From contig JACZJI010000134.1 in NCBI GenBank assembly GCA_014860665.1, forward strand, positions 1-33,496: a DNA stretch of 33,496 nt. The letters are read 5' to 3'. The position numbers and the translations under genes were made by a program. Of the stretch, positions 1-7,092 are shown in pieces. This DNA comes from Bacteroidales bacterium. Its GTDB lineage: Bacteria > Bacteroidota > Bacteroidia > Bacteroidales > F082. Below the pieces are notes generated by a model, which did no database searches, was not told the DNA's origin, and saw only the letters and a list, made by a program, of their open reading frames with translations. Positions within the stretch are counted from its first letter, which is position 1; the number at the start of each line of letters is the position of its first letter.

Positions 1-91
1 AACTCAAATGAAAAGAAAAACAAAATAAATTAAGGTAAAATTATTTAACAAATTAATGTATAAATTTGGCTTAGAAATTACACCCTTTTCC

Positions 92-133
92 AGTGGCACA
101 AGATGCCCGGAATTAGTGGCACAAGATGGCCGG
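92..133. repeat. Tandem 19-bp repeat, possible IS21-type end
   Basis: Two copies of a 19-base unit beginning AGTGGCACAAGATG lie at 92-110 and 115-133, differing at one base (C or G before CCGG) and spaced by a 23-base period. Tandem near-identical repeats of about 20 bp just inside the tips are a known property of IS21-family elements, and this GTGGCACAAG sequence resembles what I recall from Bacteroidota IS21 ends. No istA or istB gene is present to the right, so this is either the end of an element lying left of the window or a remnant. The exact tip and any target duplication cannot be identified. Confidence 0.4.
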
Positions 134-160
134 TATATCCAATTTAACCGAGGTTCATCC

Positions 161-214
161 GAGGTTAATTCGAAGTTCATTCGAATAAAAACGAATGAAC
201 CTTGAATTAACTTG
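161..214. repeat. Long imperfect inverted repeat (23-base arms)
   Basis: The arm at 161-183 pairs with 192-214 at 19 of 23 positions around an 8-base A-rich loop (184-191). The inner 9 bp (GTTCATTCG / CGAATGAAC, 175-183 and 192-200) are perfect, and two of the mismatches would be G-U in RNA. The left arm is itself built of near-repeats of an 11-base unit (GAGGTTCATCC, GAGGTTAATTC, GAAGTTCATTC). It could be a transcription-ending hairpin or part of the mobile-element remnant next to it. Confidence 0.55.
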
Positions 215-243
215 ATCTTAAATATTGCCTTACTATATCTTTG
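212..243 (+). promoter_or_regulatory. Candidate Bacteroidota promoter in the upstream non-coding region
   Basis: TATCTTTG at 236-243 matches the TAnnTTTG -7 element, and TTG at 212-214 lies 21 bases upstream where a -33 element is expected. Transcription would start near 250. No convincing gene follows until susC, so this is a motif match only; the -33 bases also fall inside the right arm of the adjacent inverted repeat. Confidence 0.3.
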
Positions 244-770
244 CTAAGGACAGGAAGCAAACTTAGCCTGATAGAAGTGATAAGTAGAAAAAAATCAATT
301 TTAAATCGAATTCAGGTTAGTAGATCCATTTGCTGACAGGAATAGAAAAATCTACGCTCCATTTCGGGTCGTTTATACCTTATTGATTTCAGTTATCATG
401 TTCAGAGAAATAATGAACATGAAATCTATTATTTGCCTACCATCGTGTTTTCATACAAAAATTCCAAATTTCTTGAAAAACTAAATGAAGCATTCTATTT
501 ATGGAACTCATTCAAATCTAAATTTCATCGCATTATTCCTTGAAAACACAACAATAATCAGTATGAAAGCTTACGGAGATTCAAAAAAAACTCAACCTAA
601 GTTATCTAACAAGGGAATAAGATATTGATATTTTTGACGTTCCCTGATATTATTAACCTGTAGTTTCATCCAGATTTTCTCATCTTGGGCTGGTTTTCAG
701 TTTATTTTGGAATGTTAATAAATTAATTACTAAATCAAAAGAAAATCTCCATTGTTAAATTTTAAAAAGC

Positions 771-809
771 AAAATGTGATAGGTTTTTCGCACTTAATAA
801 TCACATTTT
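771..809. repeat. Perfect 10-bp inverted repeat
   Basis: AAAATGTGAT at 771-780 is repeated in reverse complement as ATCACATTTT at 800-809, around a 19-base spacer. It lies about 160 bases upstream of the susC promoter. It may be a protein-binding site or a hairpin; the TGTGA/TCACA halves look like CRP half-sites but the spacing is far too wide for CRP. Confidence 0.5.
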
Positions 810-831
810 AACTGTTCAAACGATATATTTT

Positions 832-847
832 ATTAACACGTGTTAAT
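832..847. promoter_or_regulatory. Perfect 16-bp palindrome, possible second LacI-type site
   Basis: ATTAACACGTGTTAAT is its own reverse complement and has a central CG, the layout typical of LacI/GalR-family operators. It lies about 104 bp upstream of operator 1 (centre to centre). Its flanks differ from the three shared operators, so it could bind another regulator or be a weak upstream site for the same protein. Confidence 0.4.
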
Positions 848-935
848 TTCACAACAAATTTTATCCACATTATCAACCACTTACAATTTTATATTTCTAC
901 ATAATAAAAAAAAATTTGATAATACATAAAAAATT

Positions 936-951
936 ACGTGTACGCACACGA
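936..951 (+). promoter_or_regulatory. LacI-type operator 1 of susC
   Basis: ACGTGTACGCACACGA: arms CGTGT/ACACG (937-950) around a central CG at 943-944. It sits about 25 bp upstream of the -7 element, over the place where the -33 element is expected. It shares arms, centre and flanking A residues with the sites at 978-991 and 20584-20597. Confidence 0.8.
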
Positions 952-968
952 TATTTAAAATATTTTTT

Positions 969-976
969 TATTTTTG
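969..976 (+). promoter_or_regulatory. -7 element of the susC promoter
   Basis: TATTTTTG fits the Bacteroidota TAnnTTTG consensus exactly and is the same octamer found at the lacI promoter. There is no clear TTTG -33 element; that region is occupied by operator 1. The start of transcription would be near 982-984, inside operator 2. No equally good -7 element was found nearer susC. Confidence 0.6.
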
Positions 977-992
977 TCGTGTTCGCACACGT
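977..992 (-). promoter_or_regulatory. LacI-type operator 2 of susC
   Basis: CGTGTTCGCACACG at 978-991 has central CG at 984-985. Read on the minus strand with flanks it is ACGTGTGCGAACACGA, so it is in the opposite orientation to operator 1, and the two together with AAATT flanks form a larger inverted repeat (931-996). Centres are 41 bp apart, close to four helical turns. It overlaps the predicted transcription start, which suits repression. Confidence 0.8.
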
Positions 993-1581
993 AATTTGAA
1001 TAAATAGAATTTGGACTTTTTAAAAAAGGATACCAAAGATTAGATAGGTTATTGGAAACGCATTTGTATTATATGGTATAATTAATATCGAATAGCATCA
1101 CATATCAGTTGCAGAGAAGAAAAGGCAAAGGAAGTCTCAAAAAAAATCTGAAGAAAAATATTTTATCTAGTACCTAATGAGAAAATACTTGATGTCAAAT
1201 ATTACGATAACGTTTGCAGAAAAGACTTCAAACTCAAAGGACACTTGTACCTACCGGAAGCAATCTCTTTTTATTTGCAAAATCAGCTATATCATAAATA
1301 ATTACAATGATTTAAATTTATTATTAGTAAATGGAAATAATACAATATTCATTTTAACCTCCCAAAAAATATATAAATCGTGAAAATTATATTCATAGGT
1401 AATGTAACATCAAATTTTGTGAAATGAAAAAACAGAAATTTTCAAATTATTTTCCATAATAAACGAAAATAGAAAAGTCAAGGATGTGCAAATTACCGCA
1501 ATCGTTGGATTTAATAATCATTATGAACCATATTCCTTATTTACATAATCATGTTAATATGTGCAATCAAAATTTATTGTT

Positions 1582-4500
1582 ATGAAAAAAATTCTATTTT
1601 TTATTTTGCTGCTAGGGCTTAGCATTCCGATGACAGCTCAAGTAACTGTTCAGGGAACAGTAAAATCAGCACAAGACGGAAGTACGCTGCCTGGGGTCAG
1701 TATTTTACTAAAAGGAACAACGAGAGGAACCGTGACAAACATGAACGGTCATTATTCCATTAGTGTTCCTGGAAATGCTACCTTAATCTTCTCATTTGTG
1801 GGTTTTGAAACTAAAGATATTGTCGTTAAGAACGAAAAGACAATCAACGTTTCATTGAACACCAAAGCAACGGGACTCAATCAAGTAGTTGTTGTTGGTT
1901 ATGGTACAGAAAAAAGAAAGGACCTTACCAGTTCTATTGCTACAATTAGTGGTGCCAAAATAGCCAATCAAGCAGTAGGAAATGCATTAACTGCAGTACA
2001 AGGGCGTCTTGCTGGTGTACAGATTACAAATGATGGAGCTCCAGGTAGTGCTCCAACCATAAGAATTCGGGGAACGGGGTCTATTTACAGCTCTACTCCA
2101 TTATATGTTGTCGATGGCGTTATCGTAAATGATATCAGTTATCTTGGGCCCAATGACATTGCAAGTATCTCGGTTTTGCGTGACGCATCTGCTGCAGCTA
2201 TTTATGGGGTTCAGGCAGCCAATGGTGTAATCCTTATCACTACTAAAAAGGGCACCCGCAACGGAAAGGTAAAGGTATTTTTTAATTCCTATGTAGGAAT
2301 TAAAAAACCTTCACATATCATGCAAATGAACACTACTGCCCAGTGGATTCAAATGTACAATGAAAGGATTAAGTACAGCAATTCTGCAGATAGTTTATTA
2401 AATCCTGCCAATTTCCCAACGAGTACCAACTGGTTTAATCAGGTATTAACCAGTTCTGTTACACACAATGTTGATGTAAGTGTAATGGGTGGAGGTAAAA
2501 ACTCTTCTTTCAATATTGGTGTTGATGACCTAAAAGATAATGGTCTTATCAAAGGCAATAATTATGAAAGGCTGGATTTGAGAGCCAATTACGGTATTCA
2601 TATCGGCCGCCACGTAAGTATCGGGCTTACAACCGTACTTTCATCTTCCAAGACTAATCCAGCACCTGGGAATTTATTGCTTACAGCCTTCCGTTCAAAT
2701 CCGATGTTTGCACCGAAAAGCAATGACACCACATATACCGATCCTACTGATATTAATGGATTTTATCCTCTTCCACAGAGTAACCCGGCTGCCATGTTGT
2801 ATTATAATCACCAATGGAACAATACAATCAATGCCTATACAAATGGGTATATCAAGATAAATTTCCTGAAGAATTTTGAGTTAAAATCAACCATGGGTTT
2901 TAACCCCACCATCAATAATTATATTGGGTTCACTCCAATATACCAGGTAAGCACGTCACAACAAAGCTCTTACAATACACTTACCAAGACCAATTCATAT
3001 AATACCAACCTGTCATGGGACAACACCTTAACATACACCAAAACGATAAAAGATGAGCATCATATTTCGGTGATGATGGGGACTACTTACAGGGAGTTTA
3101 CGTCTAATTATCTGTCAGGAACAGCAACAGGTATTGTGGATCTACCGGAAATTAACCCCAGTTATTTGTTTCTGACAATTGGAAAAGCTAGCTCCAAAAC
3201 TACAATTGTTGCTTCTGACGGTGGAAGTAAAGTTGTAGAAATGGGCTATATGGGTCGTTTTCATTACGATTATAAAAATCGTTATCTGGTCAACTTTACC
3301 ATGCGTGCAGATGCTTCGTCAAAGTTTCCAGCCAATAACAGATGGGGTTACTTCCCTTCAGTGGGTTTTGGCTGGATTATAAGCCAGGAAAAATTCATGA
3401 AAAGAATACCTGCCATCAACTTCCTGAAACTAAGAGCCGGATGGGGATTATTGGGGAATGCCAATATACCTTCCAACTTGTACCAGCCCACAATATCTAA
3501 CGGTACACCTGTAATATTTGGCCCTGATCAGAATACAGGTTACGGACCGGTATCACCTTCAGAAAATGTTAAAAATTCTTTTAATCCAAATTTGAAATGG
3601 GAAGTGGTAGAGGAAACAGACGCAGGGTTTGATTTAAATGCGCTTAACAACAGGTTAACAGCTTCTTTTGACTGGTATTATAAGCTTACCAATAATGCTA
3701 TTTTTGCCACCACGGCGCTGGCAAGTTCAGGTTTAAACAGCAGTGGTGTATGGGGAAACTTTGCAAACATTCTTAATAAAGGGTTAGAACTTACTGTAGG
3801 ATGGCAGCAGAAAGTGGGAGCATTTAATTTTAATATAAATGTTAACGGATCTTATAATCAAAATGTTGTAAAATCTATTAGTGCCGCAGGAGCCAGCTAT
3901 TATGATGCAGGAGATGGTTCTAATAATATCACCCCTATTACTAGAACCACAGTAGGACAGCCTATTGGTGAATTCTTTGGATACAAAGTAATCGGCGTTT
4001 TCCAGAACCAGGCTCAGATAGATGCTACTCCACACTTGCAAGGTACGGTGCCGGGAGATTTGATATTTGCTGATATAAACCATGACGGAGTAATTGATGC
4101 AACAGACCGTACATCCATTGGCAATCCCAATCCCCCTTACCTATATGGTGTGAATTTGGGAGTAAACTACAAGAATTTTGATCTTAACATTTTCTGCCAA
4201 GGGGTAGCAGGCAACAAAATATTCAATGAGAACAGACTTCTTGAGTATGTTACGGAAAACTTCGACCAGACATTTTATAACAATCGGTGGCATGGGCAAG
4301 GAACTTCCAATACCTACCCATCTGTGTTGATAAATGCAGGCGATCCGCGCACTCCAAGCTCCTATTATATTGAGAGCGGAAGTTATTTCCGAGTTAAAAA
4401 TATTCAATTGGCATATAACTTCTCGAAAAATATCATTTCAAGGTTACATTTGGAAAAACTCCGGATTTATGTAAATGCAGAAAACCCATTTACTTTTTTC

Positions 4501-4617
4501 AAATATAACGGATTTTCTCCAGAAGTGGCATCCAACAGTCCTCTCCTTAGTGGTGTTGATAACGGAGTTTATCCCTTATCCTCCATATATACTTTTGGTG
4601 TTAGTGTAACTTATTAA
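1582..4617 (+). CDS. susC: SusC-like TonB-dependent outer-membrane transporter
   Basis: Takes up oligosaccharides across the outer membrane, powered by TonB, with SusD as the surface lid. The protein is 1011 aa from ATG 1582, which is followed directly by a signal peptide (MKKILFFILLLGLSIPMTAQ); the in-frame GTG at 1561 would only add seven residues ahead of it. About residues 21-105 are a carboxypeptidase-regulatory-like domain, then the SusC-type plug with VVVVGYGTEKRKDLTSSI near 103-120, then the beta-barrel, ending in an aromatic residue (VSVTY) as outer-membrane barrels do. The length is normal for SusC. No STN domain is visible, so signalling through an anti-sigma factor is not expected. 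susD follows after 11 bases. The promoter region carries two LacI-type operators. Confidence 0.95.
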   Translation: MKKILFFILLLGLSIPMTAQVTVQGTVKSAQDGSTLPGVSILLKGTTRGTVTNMNGHYSISVPGNATLIFSFVGFETKDIVVKNEKTINVSLNTKATGLNQVVVVGYGTEKRKDLTSSIATISGAKIANQAVGNALTAVQGRLAGVQITNDGAPGSAPTIRIRGTGSIYSSTPLYVVDGVIVNDISYLGPNDIASISVLRDASAAAIYGVQAANGVILITTKKGTRNGKVKVFFNSYVGIKKPSHIMQMNTTAQWIQMYNERIKYSNSADSLLNPANFPTSTNWFNQVLTSSVTHNVDVSVMGGGKNSSFNIGVDDLKDNGLIKGNNYERLDLRANYGIHIGRHVSIGLTTVLSSSKTNPAPGNLLLTAFRSNPMFAPKSNDTTYTDPTDINGFYPLPQSNPAAMLYYNHQWNNTINAYTNGYIKINFLKNFELKSTMGFNPTINNYIGFTPIYQVSTSQQSSYNTLTKTNSYNTNLSWDNTLTYTKTIKDEHHISVMMGTTYREFTSNYLSGTATGIVDLPEINPSYLFLTIGKASSKTTIVASDGGSKVVEMGYMGRFHYDYKNRYLVNFTMRADASSKFPANNRWGYFPSVGFGWIISQEKFMKRIPAINFLKLRAGWGLLGNANIPSNLYQPTISNGTPVIFGPDQNTGYGPVSPSENVKNSFNPNLKWEVVEETDAGFDLNALNNRLTASFDWYYKLTNNAIFATTALASSGLNSSGVWGNFANILNKGLELTVGWQQKVGAFNFNINVNGSYNQNVVKSISAAGASYYDAGDGSNNITPITRTTVGQPIGEFFGYKVIGVFQNQAQIDATPHLQGTVPGDLIFADINHDGVIDATDRTSIGNPNPPYLYGVNLGVNYKNFDLNIFCQGVAGNKIFNENRLLEYVTENFDQTFYNNRWHGQGTSNTYPSVLINAGDPRTPSSYYIESGSYFRVKNIQLAYNFSKNIISRLHLEKLRIYVNAENPFTFFKYNGFSPEVASNSPLLSGVDNGVYPLSSIYTFGVSVTY

Positions 4618-4628
4618 AACTTTAAAAA

Positions 4629-6170
4629 ATGAAAACATTAAATAAAATATTATTACTCATTTTTGTAGTAAGTATGATGTCTTGTCAGAAAAATCTAAAC
4701 TTTGCTGACTATAATAAACTACCTCAACCAAAATTTTGGAAGACTGCCGCTGATGCCCAAGCTGCCATCACTTCTTGCTATGGAAGTTTTGTTTCTGACT
4801 GGGCATATTATGACCCCAATGTATTAGGACCTGAAGAGATGGCTTCTGATGAAACAGCTAAGGGGTCCACTGCCAACAGTCAGGCAGACTTGAATGCCTT
4901 TATAGATTATTCATTTACACCTTCATTTGCCAGATTTGCAAATCTTTGGAAATCTAGGTATTCAACAATCAATTTATGTAATCAGGTAATTACGAACGTG
5001 CCAAACATAAATATGAACCAAGCTGATAAAGACCAAATTATTGGTGAAGCAAAATTTATGCGTGCATGGGATTATTTTGAACTGGTAAAATTGTTTGGCG
5101 CTGTTCCAATTTATAATGGCTTGCCGCAAAGCGGAGCTTATGACATACCTTCATCGCCAATAGATTCTGTGTATAGTTTTATACTCAAAGACCTTGATTG
5201 GGGTTATGCCCACATGCGAAAAACAGTATGGGATAATGCTAATAAGGGAAGAGCAACTGCATGGGCGGCAAGAGCTCTCGAAGCAAAAGTGTTGATGTAC
5301 ATGGCATCTGGTGCTAATTTTATGCCAAATAAACAACCCATCGACGGAAAAACATGGGCTGATGTGGAACAAGTAACTAATGATGTTATCAACAATGGAC
5401 CTTACAAGTTATATACTGCTAAAGGTGATTCAAGCTACTTTTACCTGTTCCGGCTGCAAAATGAAAACTGTAGCGAATCCATATTTGAGATTCAGGCAGG
5501 AGCTTCGTGGACTGTAGGGTCTGTAAATGGATGCGCGTATGCATTGAATCAATGGATTAAAGGCCAGGATGGTGGTTTTGGGTATAGTGTTCCCAGTGAC
5601 ACATTAGTTGCTGCCTGGAAAGCAAGATATAAATCTCAACACGACCTCAGGTATAAGGCATCCGTCATTTGGAGAGGTGACACCACTGTGGATGGAATGG
5701 TTGTTCAGGGGGCTCCTCAATTGGATGGTATTACAGGAACTCCGAGGTACGATTATGATGTATATGTTCCACATGATCAGCGATCTGGTATTAAAGGGGG
5801 CTATTGGATGCAACAAATAGAACAAAATTTCCGTTTATTCCGTTATGCCGATGTATTATTAATTGATGCTGAGGCCAAATTCATGAATGGAGATATTGCT
5901 GGTGCTTTGATCTCAATAAATAAAGTCAGAGAACGTGCCGGAGAACCTGATTTAACAGCCGCCAACCTTACCTTACAAAAGATATGGGATGAGCGACGCT
6001 TTGAGCTTGCATTCTCTAATGACCGGTATTTTGATCTGATTCGTACTGGACAAGCACAAAAGGTTTTAGGGTATAGAGGTTGGCAATATCCTAAAAATGT
6101 ATTTTATCCTATTCCACAAACACAGATTGACCTTTCAAATGGTCAGTTAAAACAAAATCCCAACTGGTAA
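4629..6170 (+). CDS. susD: SusD/RagB-family surface glycan-binding lipoprotein
   Basis: Partner of the SusC transporter, binding oligosaccharide at the cell surface. The 513-aa protein starts with a lipoprotein signal peptide whose lipobox ends MMSC (Cys19). The N-terminal part shows the tetratricopeptide-like helices of the family (for example GEAKFMRAWDYFELVKLFGAVP near 140-160), and the C-terminal part has the usual LRYADVLLIDAEA-type helix (here RLFRYADVLLIDAEAKF), INKVRERAG, IWDERRFELAF and a YPIPQTQIDLS ending with NPNW. These are diagnostic for RagB/SusD proteins. The glycan bound cannot be told from sequence. Confidence 0.95.
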   Translation: MKTLNKILLLIFVVSMMSCQKNLNFADYNKLPQPKFWKTAADAQAAITSCYGSFVSDWAYYDPNVLGPEEMASDETAKGSTANSQADLNAFIDYSFTPSFARFANLWKSRYSTINLCNQVITNVPNINMNQADKDQIIGEAKFMRAWDYFELVKLFGAVPIYNGLPQSGAYDIPSSPIDSVYSFILKDLDWGYAHMRKTVWDNANKGRATAWAARALEAKVLMYMASGANFMPNKQPIDGKTWADVEQVTNDVINNGPYKLYTAKGDSSYFYLFRLQNENCSESIFEIQAGASWTVGSVNGCAYALNQWIKGQDGGFGYSVPSDTLVAAWKARYKSQHDLRYKASVIWRGDTTVDGMVVQGAPQLDGITGTPRYDYDVYVPHDQRSGIKGGYWMQQIEQNFRLFRYADVLLIDAEAKFMNGDIAGALISINKVRERAGEPDLTAANLTLQKIWDERRFELAFSNDRYFDLIRTGQAQKVLGYRGWQYPKNVFYPIPQTQIDLSNGQLKQNPNW

Positions 6171-6185
6171 CATTGTAATTTGCAG

Positions 6186-6225
6186 GGGAGAAATTGAAGA
6201 TGAACCTTAAATCTTCTTTTCTCCC
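6186..6225 (+). terminator. Hairpin between susD and the GH16 gene
   Basis: GGGAGAAA (6186-6193) pairs with TTTCTCCC (6218-6225), and GAAGAT (6196-6201) pairs with ATCTTC (6211-6216), leaving a 9-base loop and a small unequal internal bulge. The downstream sequence ATGTTTTAAC is only weakly T-rich. It is placed where PULs often reduce expression or process mRNA between susCD and the enzyme genes, so it may be an attenuator rather than a full stop. Confidence 0.55.
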
Positions 6226-6254
6226 ATGTTTTAACTTTCTAAAAAAGAATTCTG

Positions 6255-7040
6255 ATGTATAAAATATTTTTAGTTATAATTTTCCTTTTTAATTTCTCTT
6301 TTATTGCCCAAGCCCAGAAGAAAGAATATAAGATGGTTTGGCATGACGAATTCAATGAAAAGTCTCTCGATACAACCCAGTGGAATTATGTAATTAATGG
6401 GAATGGAGGTGGAAATAATGAATTACAGTATTACACAAATTCACCGGAAAACGTTTATCTAAAAGATGGGCATTTATATATTGTAGCACTAAAAAAATCC
6501 TATAAAGGGAAACTTTATACATCGGCAAGGATCGATACAAAAGGCAAAGAAGATTTTAAATATGGCAGATTTGAGATGAGGGCTAAAATTCCTGTTGGAC
6601 GAGGCACATGGCCGGCATTCTGGTTATTGGGGCAAGACATTGGAAAAGTTGGCTGGCCAGCATGTGGAGAAGTTGACATTATGGAAGAAGTCGGATTCGA
6701 TCCATTATGGAATCACGGGTCAATTCATACTCCATCCAGTTACGGAAGTACTGTTAATACAAGCAAAATTAAGGTGCCAGACAGTCATTCCAAATTTCAC
6801 ATTTACGGAGTGACCTGGACTCCTAATAAAATATCTTTTTTTATAGACAATCCAGAAAAACCCTATTATACTTACAATCCTAAAATAAAGAATGCCTCTA
6901 CATGGCCATTTAACAAACCTTTATTCATTATATTAAATCTCGCTATCGGAGGCAATTGGGGAGGAAAAATGGGGATAGATAATTCCACCTTTCCCACAAC
7001 CATGGAAGTAGATTACGTGAGAGTATTCCAACTTAAATAA
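6255..7040 (+). CDS. GH16 endo-beta-glucanase (laminarinase-like)
   Basis: A glycoside hydrolase of family 16, which cuts beta-1,3 or mixed beta-linked glucans and some galactans by a retaining mechanism. The 261-aa protein has a signal peptide cleaved about after AQA (residue 20), with no lipobox, so it is probably periplasmic or secreted. The catalytic signature is GEVDIMEEV at 138-146: nucleophile Glu139, Asp141 and acid/base Glu144. The insertion in ExDxME (the Met) is the laminarinase/GH16_3 type. Other family features are WHDEFN near 29-34, the GRFEMRAKIP strand near 104-113, WPAFWLLG near 119-126 and VDYVRVFQ at the end. It has a single domain with no carbohydrate-binding module. Beta-1,3-glucanase is the likeliest activity, but subfamily cannot be fixed by eye. 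Confidence 0.9.
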   Translation: MYKIFLVIIFLFNFSFIAQAQKKEYKMVWHDEFNEKSLDTTQWNYVINGNGGGNNELQYYTNSPENVYLKDGHLYIVALKKSYKGKLYTSARIDTKGKEDFKYGRFEMRAKIPVGRGTWPAFWLLGQDIGKVGWPACGEVDIMEEVGFDPLWNHGSIHTPSSYGSTVNTSKIKVPDSHSKFHIYGVTWTPNKISFFIDNPEKPYYTYNPKIKNASTWPFNKPLFIILNLAIGGNWGGKMGIDNSTFPTTMEVDYVRVFQLK

Positions 7041-7092
7041 TGAAACACTTACACTTAAAAAATTAGAATTTTATTAAAATAAATTATTGATA

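Larger units (their letters stand above)
1..1581. other. 1.6-kb AT-rich non-coding region upstream of susC
   Basis: No convincing protein gene is present. It holds the repeat pair at 92-133, the inverted repeat at 161-214, an 8-bp hairpin at 397-421 (CATGTTCA/TGAACATG), a 65-codon stop-free stretch without a start (346-540), an inverted repeat at 771-809, a perfect 16-bp palindrome at 832-847, and the susC promoter with its paired operators at 936-992. The part from about 984 to 1581 would be an untranslated leader of roughly 600 bases if the promoter at 969-976 is the one that serves susC. I saw no recognisable riboswitch. Confidence 0.7.

Noticed and set aside
771..809. CRP site
   Set aside because: The TGTGA and TCACA halves are 18 or more bases apart instead of 6, and classical CRP control is not usual in this phylum.
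1177..1383. 68-codon open frame upstream of susC
   Set aside because: It has no ribosome binding site, no recognisable domain, and a composition (rich in Ile, Asn, Lys, Tyr) expected from any AT-rich stretch. It may lie in the susC leader.
1561..1581. GTG 1561 as start of susC
   Set aside because: It adds MQSKFIV ahead of a complete signal peptide that starts at ATG 1582.
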